From Cerasibacillus quisquiliarum (GTDB lineage: Bacteria > Bacillota > Bacilli > Bacillales > Amphibacillaceae), in the NCBI RefSeq assembly GCF_014202495.1, contig NZ_JACHHA010000016.1, positions 1 through 43,226 of the forward strand: DNA of 43,226 nt, written 5' to 3'. The notes under the pieces are model-generated. The model had not been told where the DNA came from. It saw nothing but the letters and a program-made list of their open reading frames with translations, and searched no databases. The position numbers and the translations under genes are program-made. Below are positions 27,512-35,079 of the stretch, one piece after another (positions within the stretch are counted from its first letter, which is position 1; each line of letters opens with the position of its first letter).

Positions 27512-27867
27512 TTGACTGAAAAACAGCTGGTATTTTACTCAAAAGTACAAAAGTGGGATAGCGATTTAGCCATTATTCTTCCTGATAAAGTCATAGACAA
27601 ATTAAAGATAAAAGATGGGACAGAAGAAATTTTTATATTAGATGGACAAACAATAACGATAAAAAAGAAATCAGCACTTAACAAATTAATGGCGCAAACA
27701 ACAGATGAAAACAAACACGAACAGGTTGATTGGGGAAAATCAAAGGTGAAAGAAACCCCGATCAATTCCCAAATTGGTCACAAACTGGTTATGAATGGGT
27801 GTATGAAGAAATTTATGGTGCAGATTTTTCCACACTGATTAAAGCAATAGAAGAGGGTACTCTTTAA
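27512..27867 (+). pseudogene. MazE/AbrB-like antitoxin reading frame, probably frameshifted
   Basis: Residues 1-80 match the MazE/SpoVT-AbrB swapped-hairpin antitoxins: VQKWDSDLAIILPDKVIDKLKI, a GTEEIFILDGQTITIKKK strand pair, and the typical linker TTDENKHEQVDWGKS. The usual KVQKWGNSLA has become KVQKWDSDLA. The frame from 27512 (TTG) ends at 27838, but from about 27754 another frame reads NPDQFPNWSQTGYEWVYEEI and stays open to TAA 27865-27867, with coding-like content, suggesting a frameshift. No MazF-like toxin follows. The ribosome site is weak. A small GAGGGT/ACCCTC hairpin lies at the end (27852-27877). Confidence 0.5.
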
Positions 27868-28085
27868 CCCTCTTTCCACATTAATTTCCGATTACCCTTT
27901 ATTTTTAGAAGTGTCGTAATACTACGTTATAATTAAGTGTTGACGGTGGTAATTAAATGCATAAGAGACAACACTACTCTTTCTTGATCATATTGTTGTG
28001 TATTATTGAATTTTGAGAATTTCTAACAAATTCAGACCCAGATACCAAATATAACTCATTTGTGATCTATGTATAACTACGATTC
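27868..28085. other. Gap between the MazE-like frame and the peptide operon
   Basis: AT-rich, converging genes on both sides. Apart from the end of the hairpin at 27852-27877, I see no gene, clear terminator for the minus-strand operon or other signal. Confidence 0.4.
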
Positions 28086-28241
28086 TTAATGAGGCCTTGC
28101 TAGATAAACAGCAAAAAGAATGAGAATGATTCCTAGAACTATGGAAAACTTGTATAAAAAGTTACGTTTCCTACGAGAAACACCAATAATGGTAAAGAAT
28201 ATGCCAAGTATGAATGACACGAGCATTATATAGAATCCCAT
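28086..28241 (-). CDS. Small two-helix membrane protein, last gene of the peptide operon
   Basis: A 51-residue frame: MGFYIMLVSFILGIFFTIIG, then a basic loop VSRRKRNFLYK and a second hydrophobic segment FSIVLGIILILFAVYLA, ending RPH. Two membrane helices with a positively charged turn. The ATG lies one base after the ABC ATPase stop and has AAAGGA about nine nt upstream inside that gene, which supports translation and coupling. An in-frame ATG nine nt earlier would abut the ribosome site. Family not recognised. Small membrane proteins at the end of bacteriocin operons often give immunity; that role is inference. Confidence 0.65.
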   Translation of the reverse strand: MGFYIMLVSFILGIFFTIIGVSRRKRNFLYKFSIVLGIILILFAVYLARPH

Positions 28242-28242
28242 T

Positions 28243-28905
28243 TTATTCATTCCTTTCGAGAGTAATTATTCGTTCATGACGATTGGCTACATCTAAATCA
28301 TGAGTCACTGTAATAACAGTAGTATTAAACTCTTTATTCATATCAAAAAGTAGATTGATAATTTTTTCTTTATTTTTCGAATCTAAAGACGCAGTTGGTT
28401 CATCTGCTAAAATTATTTGGGGATTCATAATTACAGCCCTAGCAAAAACAGCTCTAGCTCGTTGGCCACCAGAACACTCAAGCGGTTTTTTTTTCAAAAT
28501 GGGCTCAATCCCAATTTTAGTAACAATTCGTTTAAAGCGATCTTGCACAGTTAGGTCTTTTTCAATATTAGCATACATAAGCGGCAATTTAATATTATCC
28601 TCTATGGTCAAAGAATTAATTAGTGCGGATTCCTGAAGAACAAAACCAATTTTTTGATTACGCCACTCAGCTAGTTTATTTCGTGATAAATCCTTAACAG
28701 ATGTATCAAAAAGCTTATAGCTCCCTTGATATTGAGTATCAAGTAGGCCAATAATATTAAGCAAAGAAGTTTTTCCAACTCCAGACTCCCCTATAATAGA
28801 AAGTTTTTCCCCAGGTTCAACTTCCAACTCAAAATCATTTAAAATAGAAAAACCTTTCTTTTTGAATGTTTTTTTCCGGATTTTTAGTTTAATTATACTA
28901 TTCAT
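28243..28905 (-). CDS. ABC transporter ATP-binding protein, MacB/LolD-like (bacteriocin-type)
   Basis: Nucleotide-binding subunit of an ABC complex. Walker A IGESGVGKTSLLN, Q-loop FVLQESALINSLTIEDNIKLP, signature CSGGQRARAVFARA (normally LSGGQ), Walker B IILADEPTASLD and H-loop VTVTHDL are all present, so it should be active. The 220-residue size and the sequence pattern are those of MacB/LolD-like ATPases that pair with FtsX-type permeases, including ATPases next to lactococcin 972-type bacteriocins. The start overlaps the permease stop (ATGA), showing tight coupling. It probably powers export of, or protection from, the secreted peptide of this operon. Confidence 0.87.
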   Translation of the reverse strand: MNSIIKLKIRKKTFKKKGFSILNDFELEVEPGEKLSIIGESGVGKTSLLNIIGLLDTQYQGSYKLFDTSVKDLSRNKLAEWRNQKIGFVLQESALINSLTIEDNIKLPLMYANIEKDLTVQDRFKRIVTKIGIEPILKKKPLECSGGQRARAVFARAVIMNPQIILADEPTASLDSKNKEKIINLLFDMNKEFNTTVITVTHDLDVANRHERIITLERNE

Positions 28906-30122
28906 TGTAATACCCCCATGGAGATCGGAATACTTTTAATTTTTCTTATCGTAAGTTCAACAATCGCAAATCCAATAATCAAATCTATAAACAGGACAAT
29001 AAGTAAAGCAATCCAATCCATGCTTATTAAGCCAAATATTCCGTAAGTAGCAAAAATTGAGTCCTTATTTAACCAAAAGCTGTATCTATCAAAAGCGGTT
29101 ATCGCAAATAATATGGCTAGAGTAATAGAAAACAGTACTCCAAAATAACTATAAAAAATTACTCTTAGTTTTGAATAACTTAATCCGACTAATAAATTGA
29201 TTGTAAAATCTTTTATCATTAACCGAATACTTACCAAAGTATTCCAGATAGCTAGGCAAACAATGACTATGAGTAAAATTAAGGTGATAGTACAGATGAT
29301 AGTTAATGAATAGAAATAATAGTCTTCAAAGTAATTGAAGTTTTCTTGTTGATTAAAAAAGTTAAATTCTAAACCTAGATTTTCCTGGATATGGTCATTT
29401 AAGTTCATTGCTTTCTCTTTTGTCGAATTAAGAAGCGCAATGTCCATCAAACCATTAACGTGCAGGTCAAGACTCGCACTTTGAATAAAATTTTTATTAA
29501 CAGGTAGAAAAATTGAAAAATTGAAATAATTCTTTGAATTAGGAGCATAAAAATTAGAACGATAAGTATTCTCCTTTAAGACTCCTTCAACTTTTAAATT
29601 GACTAATTGTTGGGTGGCAGGATCTGTAATCTCAATAGTTGACCCTACAGGATATGTTGTGGCCAGACCTGCACCTACTAAAACAGGTATTTCTTCTTTA
29701 TTAAATTTATAGTTGAAGTTTAAGTGGTTTCCTTGAGATAATCCAAATTGATTTATCTTATAAGCCTCTTCATTGATATAATTGAAAGAAACTTCCATCT
29801 CATATTCATTATATAATGAAGTGACAAAACCATCGACTTGTAGAGCATAAGTATAATTGTTGTTTAAATATTCATATACTTTTTGTGTATCATCTATTTT
29901 AATTTTATCAAAATCAGGTTGACTATCTGGGTCAAGATTAGCAATATAAATTCCTTCTTGATTCAGGGTTTCCATTTCTTGATAACCTTGAAAAGTTGAA
30001 ACAATTGAACGAGCAGTAGTAAAAGAAAGATAATTAGCTAAAAAAAGTATTATTAACATACCCAAAACAAGTATCCATCTTTTTAAAAAAATTCTAATTA
30101 TAAAAAATCTTAAAATCCTCAT
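28902..30122 (-). CDS. FtsX/MacB-like ABC permease
   Basis: 406 residues with MacB topology: first membrane helix (about 14-38), a ~230-residue extracellular domain (about 40-262), and three C-terminal helices (about 272-300, 325-350, 373-398). The loop SIRLMIKDFTINLLVGLSYSKLRVIF corresponds to the FtsX-family coupling segment. The extracellular part contains the conserved-looking IPVLVGAGLATTYPVGSTIEI patch seen in MacB core domains. It starts directly after the stop of the 145-residue gene (TAA-ATG) and its stop overlaps the ATPase start. Only distantly like the ~650-residue DUF1430 proteins of other bacteriocin loci. Confidence 0.75.
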   Translation of the reverse strand: MRILRFFIIRIFLKRWILVLGMLIILFLANYLSFTTARSIVSTFQGYQEMETLNQEGIYIANLDPDSQPDFDKIKIDDTQKVYEYLNNNYTYALQVDGFVTSLYNEYEMEVSFNYINEEAYKINQFGLSQGNHLNFNYKFNKEEIPVLVGAGLATTYPVGSTIEITDPATQQLVNLKVEGVLKENTYRSNFYAPNSKNYFNFSIFLPVNKNFIQSASLDLHVNGLMDIALLNSTKEKAMNLNDHIQENLGLEFNFFNQQENFNYFEDYYFYSLTIICTITLILLIVIVCLAIWNTLVSIRLMIKDFTINLLVGLSYSKLRVIFYSYFGVLFSITLAILFAITAFDRYSFWLNKDSIFATYGIFGLISMDWIALLIVLFIDLIIGFAIVELTIRKIKSIPISMGVLQ

Positions 30123-30560
30123 TTATTTTTTCACCAGACCTGCACTAATTAATATATATATAATAAAAATAAAAACTAAGTAGAGATTACTAGTTACATT
30201 TAACTTTAAATAAAAATTTAATGAAAGAGATAATAAAAAGCTAAACATTAATATAGTTAGACTATTCAATATATATCGGATTATAATATTTGCCATTGTA
30301 TCTCCTACAAGTATTCGACAGGATATTTCTATTTTCCTACGGTTTAAAAATTGATAGTGAAATACTATGATAATAAATGTAAGAAGAATATTTATAATAA
30401 GTTGATAATCTATAATACTTTCAATAAAAGACTTTAAAATAAAAGAACCTTCTAAATTCAACGTTTGTACATAAATAAATAGTAAGTTTGAAGCAAAACA
30501 GATTAGGTAGATAGCAACCGCCTCACAAACGTCGATAAATCTAAATAAAGAATACTTCAT
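30123..30560 (-). CDS. Four-helix membrane protein, possible half-permease
   Basis: A 145-residue integral membrane protein with hydrophobic segments at about 11-32, 48-70, 95-118 and 121-143. Between the second and third lies RRKIEISCRILVGDTMANIIIRY, which resembles the coupling loop of FtsX-type permeases (E-x-x-x-R-x-L-x-G). It has no extracellular domain, so it could be the small partner of the 406-residue permease in a heterodimer. AAGGAG precedes the ATG. The next gene begins immediately. Not a family I recognise; base composition is very AT-rich, like the rest of the operon. Confidence 0.6.
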   Translation of the reverse strand: MKYSLFRFIDVCEAVAIYLICFASNLLFIYVQTLNLEGSFILKSFIESIIDYQLIINILLTFIIIVFHYQFLNRRKIEISCRILVGDTMANIIIRYILNSLTILMFSFLLSLSLNFYLKLNVTSNLYLVFIFIIYILISAGLVKK

Positions 30561-30716
30561 AAACTACTCCTTAAAGATGGCATCTATAAAATTATAGTAT
30601 CACCTTTTAATAAATACCTACTCGCAACTGTAAAAATATTAAATTTTTATTCATAATTAAGTAATGCGGTATATTATAAGATTTAAAAATCGATAACATT
30701 ATATCTAATTAAATTC

Positions 30717-30746
30717 GGGACCTGTAGAAAATACCTATCAGGCCCC
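30717..30746 (-). other. Hairpin between the peptide gene and its transport genes
   Basis: Minus strand GGGGCCTGATAGG...CTACAGGTCCCG gives a short GGGCCTG/CAGG-CCC-type stem without a T-run, in the 274-nt gap. It may slow transcription or stabilise the upstream peptide mRNA, so the peptide is made in excess over the membrane genes. Confidence 0.4.
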
Positions 30747-30834
30747 AACGATTTCCTACAATTCATTAATGAGATCTCATAGATGTTTCATTAAATTTTG
30801 TTAAGTTAATATTAAGAAAATCAACCAGGAAAAA

Positions 30835-31164
30835 TTATTTACGCGGTCCACGTTTCCAATTAAATTTTGTAGTATACTTGTCTCCCCATCTTAGATCGTC
30901 CCAAACAGAACCTGTCACTTTGGTAGTATAGGCTGTTTTACTTAATAAAGTTCTACCATTTCGTGAATATTTAAACATAGTATATTTATATGGTGAATTA
31001 CTGTAATTCCAGGCGGCACCATTATATTTAATTTGAAAAACTTCTTTAGAAGAGGCTCCACTATACTTATTTCCAAAAGTTGCCGCCAACGTTGTATTTG
31101 CACCTAATCCAATTGTGCCAACTACTAACAACGCGATCATAAACTGTTTTGTTTTCTTTTTCAT
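30835..31164 (-). CDS. Secreted small basic peptide, bacteriocin-like
   Basis: 109 residues. A clear Sec signal peptide (MKKKTKQ, hydrophobic core FMIALLVVGTIGLGA, cleavage near TTLAA, residues 27-28) leaves about 81 residues. The mature part has no cysteine, is rich in Tyr, Trp, Lys and Arg, and ends WGDKYTTKFNWKRGPRK, so it is strongly basic. AAAGGAGG precedes the ATG. It is followed by membrane and ABC genes in the same direction, the layout of lactococcin 972-type loci, yet I cannot align it with lactococcin 972 (no W-x-x-G...H-S pattern). An exported antimicrobial or signalling peptide is the best inference. Confidence 0.65.
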   Translation of the reverse strand: MKKKTKQFMIALLVVGTIGLGANTTLAATFGNKYSGASSKEVFQIKYNGAAWNYSNSPYKYTMFKYSRNGRTLLSKTAYTTKVTGSVWDDLRWGDKYTTKFNWKRGPRK

Positions 31165-31204
31165 AGTACAAACCTCCTTTCTATTAGTATTTTATGGTAA
31201 TACA

Positions 31205-31233
31205 ATTATAAATTAACATAATTTACAGTAAAT
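31205..31233 (-). promoter_or_regulatory. Promoter of the peptide operon with a palindromic operator
   Basis: Minus strand TTTACT (31227-31232), 16-nt spacer, TATAAT (31205-31210). A perfect dyad ATTTAC-N-GTAAAT (31221-31233) covers the -35, a likely binding site of a dimeric regulator. The regulator is not identified. Confidence 0.6.
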
Positions 31234-31362
31234 CACAATAGATAAAAAATAAATTATAATAAAATAAATGATTTTACAGAAGATTATAATGTTATAACGG
31301 AAATGGGTCACGGATACAGCGGCCTGTCCATAACAAGATCTTCCTCCTTGTAACTGCTAGTC

Positions 31363-31458
31363 TAAAGTAGACAATTTTCGCAAGATAAAAATGAACACTT
31401 TTCTACGGGGAAAAGGTATGTAAAAGGATGTTGCCCCGTAGGGGTGCCGTCCTTTTAC
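31363..31458. other. Possible IS21-like end remnant and competing hairpins
   Basis: Read on the minus strand, TGTTCATTTTTATCTTGCG and AAAATTGTCTAC (31367-31397) resemble the internal end repeats of IS21-family elements. Next to it, GTAAAAGGA (31420-31428) pairs with TCCTTTTAC (31450-31458), with CCCC/GGGG inside; alternatively CTACGGGG (31403-31410) pairs with CCCCGTAG (31434-31441). No istA/istB remains. Confidence 0.3.
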
Positions 31459-31490
31459 ACGCTTGCCGGTTGAGCGGTGGCTCTAGATAT

Positions 31491-32330
31491 ATGGTAGGGG
31501 AAGCATTAGAAAAATGGGGTTTTGAAACCGTTAAGATCGAAGACTTTGACCAAATAATGCAGGTATTTCTTAATTATGATCATTACCTAGTCATTATGGA
31601 TATCAATTTGCTATAGCTTGACGGATTTTACTGGTGTAACAAAATCAGAGAAGTTTCAAAGGTCCCAATGATCTTTCTCTCTTCCCGTGATACACCAATG
31701 GATATAGTAATGTCGATGAACATGGGTTGAGACGATTATATTCAAAAACCTTTCTATATGGATGTATTGATAGCGAAAATGAATGCGCTCCTTCGCAGGA
31801 CCTATTCATACTTGGAAACACATTATAAGACAATGGAACATGACGGAATTGTATTAAACCTTGATGACGGAGAGGTCTTACATGGAGATCAAAAATAAGA
31901 TTTCACGAAAACGGAATTTCTTATTCTGAAAATCTTCATGCAAAACAAAGGTACCATTGTAAGTCGAAGGAAAATGATGCGAAGCCTTTGGAAGGATGAA
32001 AATTTTGTGGACGAAAATACAAATGCTTTAAAATATACAGATGAAGGTGGGAAAATCACCGTACAATTTAAGGAAGATCGAAAAGAAAAGCGGCTGCTGA
32101 TTCAAGATACAGGCATTGGGATTAAGCTGGAAGATATCAGCCGTGTATTTGAAAAAGGATTTACAGGATCTATTGGGAGAAGTCATTCCAAATCTACCAG
32201 GATAGGCCTTTACTTTGCAAAACAAATGGCCCTTAAATTAGGATATGACCTCTTCATTCAATCGAAAGTAGGAAAATATACAAGGGTCACCATCCACTTT
32301 TCGAAAATCAGAATTTATTATCATCTATAA
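31491..32330 (+). pseudogene. Decayed two-component system: response regulator fused to kinase ATPase remnant
   Basis: One frame carries an OmpR-type (BceR-like) response regulator lacking its first ~12 residues: EALEKWGFETVKI, the phospho-acceptor region YLVIMDINLL, KVPMIFLSSRDTPMD and the QKPF lysine, then FTKTEFLILKIFMQNKGTIV from the winged helix. Three in-frame stops interrupt it (TAG 31614, TGA 31728, TAA 31896). At about 32010 it passes without a frameshift into a histidine kinase ATPase domain (NALKYTDEGGKI, DTGIGI, FEKGFTG, GLYFAKQMALKLG), ending at 32330. A deletion therefore removed the regulator end and most of the kinase. BceRS-type systems sense antimicrobial peptides. Confidence 0.85.
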
Positions 32331-32737
32331 GTATAATGGTGGGGTTAAAAAATTGGGTAATCGGAAAATAAGTATCAAATTAAAGATGTTCAAGTAGAAT
32401 AATGTTTATCCCGAGGCTTATAAGAAATAGTAAAATAATTTAGTCAATAGTAAGTGAATTAGGTAACAAAAGGGTACCGCAATCAAAAAAAGGTAATAAA
32501 AGACGTAAAAACGTTATTCCCAAATCCCCCCGTTGTGGCTATATGCAATAGATATTACAGACCTGTGCGGTATGATATAATAAACACATTTTTACAAATT
32601 GAAATGTAAGTTGGGTCAATACTTTTAAAAAGCTTTAACACTAAATACAAGTCTTGGTTTATTCAACTTTAGAAGAGTGTCATAACAGGTTCATAAAAAA
32701 ATCGCTTGCTATACTGATGATTATTAGTCCCCCCAAT
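32331..32737. other. Non-coding gap before the right island border
   Basis: No gene seen in about 400 nt. AGGTAACAAAA (32460) and AGGTAATAAAA (32491) form a short imperfect direct repeat. A TATAAT at 32576-32581 lacks a convincing -35. Probably decayed island DNA. Confidence 0.4.
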
Positions 32738-32872
32738 TTAGCCCCAAATGTGTTCATTTTCATGCTTTATCCTGCAATCGAAAAATAGAAAAAGCCTTGA
32801 ATCCTTGGTATAACAAGGTTTCTAAGGCTTTTAATATCATGCTTTGCAGAGTGAAAAACCTAACGTGAGTAG
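32738..32872 (-). repeat. Functional rpsD 3' end and terminator (right island border)
   Basis: Includes the Y-S-R-stop codons of rpsD and its terminator (AAGCCTT...CCTTG/CAAGG...AAGGCTT at about 32791-32827, with a T-run on the minus strand, TTTTTCTATTTTT). It is collinear with the diverged copy at 26984-27121. The outer stem is the same in both copies, while the inner stem differs but stays paired (ATTGAT/ATCAAT versus CCTTG/CAAGG). Confidence 0.8.
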
Positions 32873-33462
32873 AACTCAACGATTAATGATTCGTTAATTT
32901 CAGCTGGTAGTTCTTCGCGCTCAGGAAGTCTTGTAAAAGTACCTTCTTGAGAATTTTCATCATAGCTTAGATATTCTGGAACGAAAGTGTTCATTTCAAG
33001 CGCTTCTTTAATAATATCTAAGTTTTTAGATTTTTCACGAAGGCCGATCGTTTGACCAACTTTCACTTGATAGGAAGGGATATCAACACGTTGACCATCA
33101 ACAGTAATGTGACCATGGTTTACTAATTGACGTGCTTGGCGACGTGTACGTGCAAAACCAAGACGGTAAACTAAGTTGTCAAGACGTGATTCAAGAAGAA
33201 TCATGAAGTTCTCACCGTGAACACCCTTCATTTTTCCAGCACGTTCGAACAAGTTTCGGAATTGACGTTCGTTTAAACCGTACATAAAACGTAACTTTTG
33301 TTTTTCTTGTAGCTGTAAACCGTATTCAGAAAGTTTACGACGCTGGTTAGCACCATGTTGCCCTGGTGCGTATGGGCGTTTATCAAGTTCTTTACCTGTT
33401 CCTGTTAGTGAAATGCCAAAACGACGAGATTTTTTCCAAATTGGACCTGTATATCGTGCCAT
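32860..33462 (-). CDS. rpsD: 30S ribosomal protein S4
   Basis: Primary 16S rRNA-binding protein of the small subunit. N-terminal [62 protein letters not shown] and the S4 RNA-binding domain [22 protein letters not shown] are all typical; 200 residues is the normal length. It lacks the N-terminal zinc cysteines, as in other C-minus S4 proteins. AAAGGAGG precedes ATG. It is transcribed alone, with an S4 autoregulatory leader upstream. Confidence 0.98.
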   Translation of the reverse strand: MARYTGPIWKKSRRFGISLTGTGKELDKRPYAPGQHGANQRRKLSEYGLQLQEKQKLRFMYGLNERQFRNLFERAGKMKGVHGENFMILLESRLDNLVYRLGFARTRRQARQLVNHGHITVDGQRVDIPSYQVKVGQTIGLREKSKNLDIIKEALEMNTFVPEYLSYDENSQEGTFTRLPEREELPAEINESLIVEFYSR

Positions 33463-33479
33463 AGGACATTTCCTCCTTT

Positions 33480-33650
33480 ATTTGTTTATTTGTATAAAAT
33501 AAACAGAGCGTGTTCCTAACCGTTGTGTATTTTATTTTCATGTACCATCGCCCCAGCAGCTGAGGGTTACACGATACACCTCTATATTAGAGGAATAAAA
33601 TACGAACAAGCGGTGGTTCACTTAGGCTACTTATTATTTTACACAACCAA
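33480..33650 (-). promoter_or_regulatory. Candidate S4-binding autoregulatory leader of rpsD
   Basis: About 200 nt of untranslated sequence with strong local structure: CCTCTAATATAGAGG, a TGTAACCCTCAGCTGCTGGGGCGATGGTACA core, and ATTTTATT (upstream) able to pair with AATAAAAT. In Bacillus, S4 represses its own gene through a pseudoknotted leader. The match is by position and general layout, not a full alignment. Confidence 0.55.
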
Positions 33651-33708
33651 TAGTATATAATTTACTATAACTTAAGTCAACTTATTTCTATATTTTTTCG
33701 CAAGCCGT

Positions 33709-34206
33709 TTATATTGCATGCGCTTTTTCTAGTGCTTCTGATAAAACAGCAACGAACGTTTCTAAATAATGTTGATCTGTTTTGTCAAAGCGATTAAGGA
33801 TTGGACTATCAATATCAAGAACACCGTAAATATGACCATGAACAAAAATCGGAATGACGATTTCGGATTGGCTTGCTGCATCACAAACGATATGTCCCGG
33901 GAAATGATTGACGTTTGGAACGTTGAGCGTTTCTTTGTTAGCAACAGCACTGCCACAAACACCTTTTCCATAAGGAATACGAATACAAGCAGGTAGTCCT
34001 TGAAATGGACCGAGAACCAACTCATTATGTTTCCATATATAGAATCCTACCCAATTAATATCGTTTAAAAATTGATTTAACAGTCCTGCCGCATTGGCTA
34101 AATTAGCAATTTCATCTCGTTCATCAGCGATTAACGCATCTAGTTGTTTTATAAGTATTTCATAATTGTCTACCCGTGATCCTGTGTCGTTTATTTTTTG
34201 AAACAT
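33709..34206 (-). CDS. Free methionine-(R)-sulfoxide reductase, GAF domain
   Basis: Reduces free Met-R-O in the cytosol (fRMsr; YtsP in B. subtilis). A single GAF domain with the three cysteines of the active family: C74 in LPACIRIP, C84 in GKGVCGSA and C108 in IVCDAASQSEIV. 165 residues, normal. The frame is open from 34332, but ATG 34206 with AAGGAAG upstream is the start; the longer form would overlap the refZ start region. It is divergent from refZ, as ytsP/yttP are neighbours in B. subtilis. Confidence 0.93.
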   Translation of the reverse strand: MFQKINDTGSRVDNYEILIKQLDALIADERDEIANLANAAGLLNQFLNDINWVGFYIWKHNELVLGPFQGLPACIRIPYGKGVCGSAVANKETLNVPNVNHFPGHIVCDAASQSEIVIPIFVHGHIYGVLDIDSPILNRFDKTDQHYLETFVAVLSEALEKAHAI

Positions 34207-34310
34207 GGTGTATCTTCCTTTCTTTAAATAATGTCGAAAAATGAATGAAGGATTCTGACAGTATTTTGTCGTATGTAACAAGTAAGTCGATAATGAATGG
34301 AGGTACAGTT

Positions 34311-34925
34311 GTGGTGACAACGAAGCCGACAAAACAGAAAATTATGCGAATCGCATCTACTCTATTTTACCAAAAAGGATTTCAAGGTACATCGATTCGA
34401 GATATTGCAGCACAAGCAAATGTTAATATCTCGGCGATTAGTTATTATTTCAACGGAAAACAAGGTCTTTTAGAACAGACAGTGACGACTTATTATGAGT
34501 CATATTTGAATGTTTTAGAAAAAACATATGAGGAGACAACTAAAGTAGCTCCACCAGAACGTTTGAAAAAATTAATTGCTACAATTCTTCAATTTAAACA
34601 GGAAAATGAAGAATTAACATGTTTTATATCACGTGAAATGGCCTTTGATTCAATGTTTGTACGTGAAATTGTTGTCACGTACTTAGCTAAAGAGAATTAT
34701 TTGATTAAAAAAGCTTTTTTTCCAGTTTTACAAATGAAGCAAATGAACCGCCGTGAACAGCAATTATTATTCATGCAGTTGGTTGGGATGTTATCAACGC
34801 CATATCTCGTTCATCCTGATTTTAAGCAACATACGATAGGTTATATAAATAAAAATGATTTCGTTAAATATTATTTAAGAACAATCAATCATTGGCTTGA
34901 TTGGTTAATAACGAGAGAAATATGA
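34311..34925 (+). CDS. refZ: FtsZ-regulating TetR-family protein RefZ (YttP)
   Basis: DNA-binding protein that in B. subtilis binds motifs around the origin at the onset of sporulation and helps shift the FtsZ ring. The TetR-type helix-turn-helix lies in residues 8-55 (ASTLFYQKGFQGTSIRDIA, ANVNISAISYYFNGKQGLL). The start is GTG 34311 with GGAGG eight nt upstream; the frame opens earlier at 34245 but those residues have no ribosome site. This gives 204 residues, against 205 in B. subtilis. Position next to ytsP and ezrA supports orthology. Confidence 0.9.
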   Translation: MVTTKPTKQKIMRIASTLFYQKGFQGTSIRDIAAQANVNISAISYYFNGKQGLLEQTVTTYYESYLNVLEKTYEETTKVAPPERLKKLIATILQFKQENEELTCFISREMAFDSMFVREIVVTYLAKENYLIKKAFFPVLQMKQMNRREQQLLFMQLVGMLSTPYLVHPDFKQHTIGYINKNDFVKYYLRTINHWLDWLITREI

Positions 34926-35079
34926 ACTTTATGAGATTTTTTTAGCCAAAAATAGTCAGAACATGGTATTATAAATAGTATACTTATATTTTTTGATAAA
35001 GTCATCTTAACGATAAAAGAAGTGATTGATTATAGATGGAAAGTCCTCTTACCAAGGAGAGTCAGCTAGGAGGTTACGT

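Noticed and set aside
30835..31164. Lactococcin 972 family assignment
   Set aside because: Genomic layout fits, but the family's residue pattern could not be aligned by eye; left as bacteriocin-like.
31403..31458. Group II intron domain
   Set aside because: GC-rich hairpins alone; no domain V motif or intron-encoded protein.
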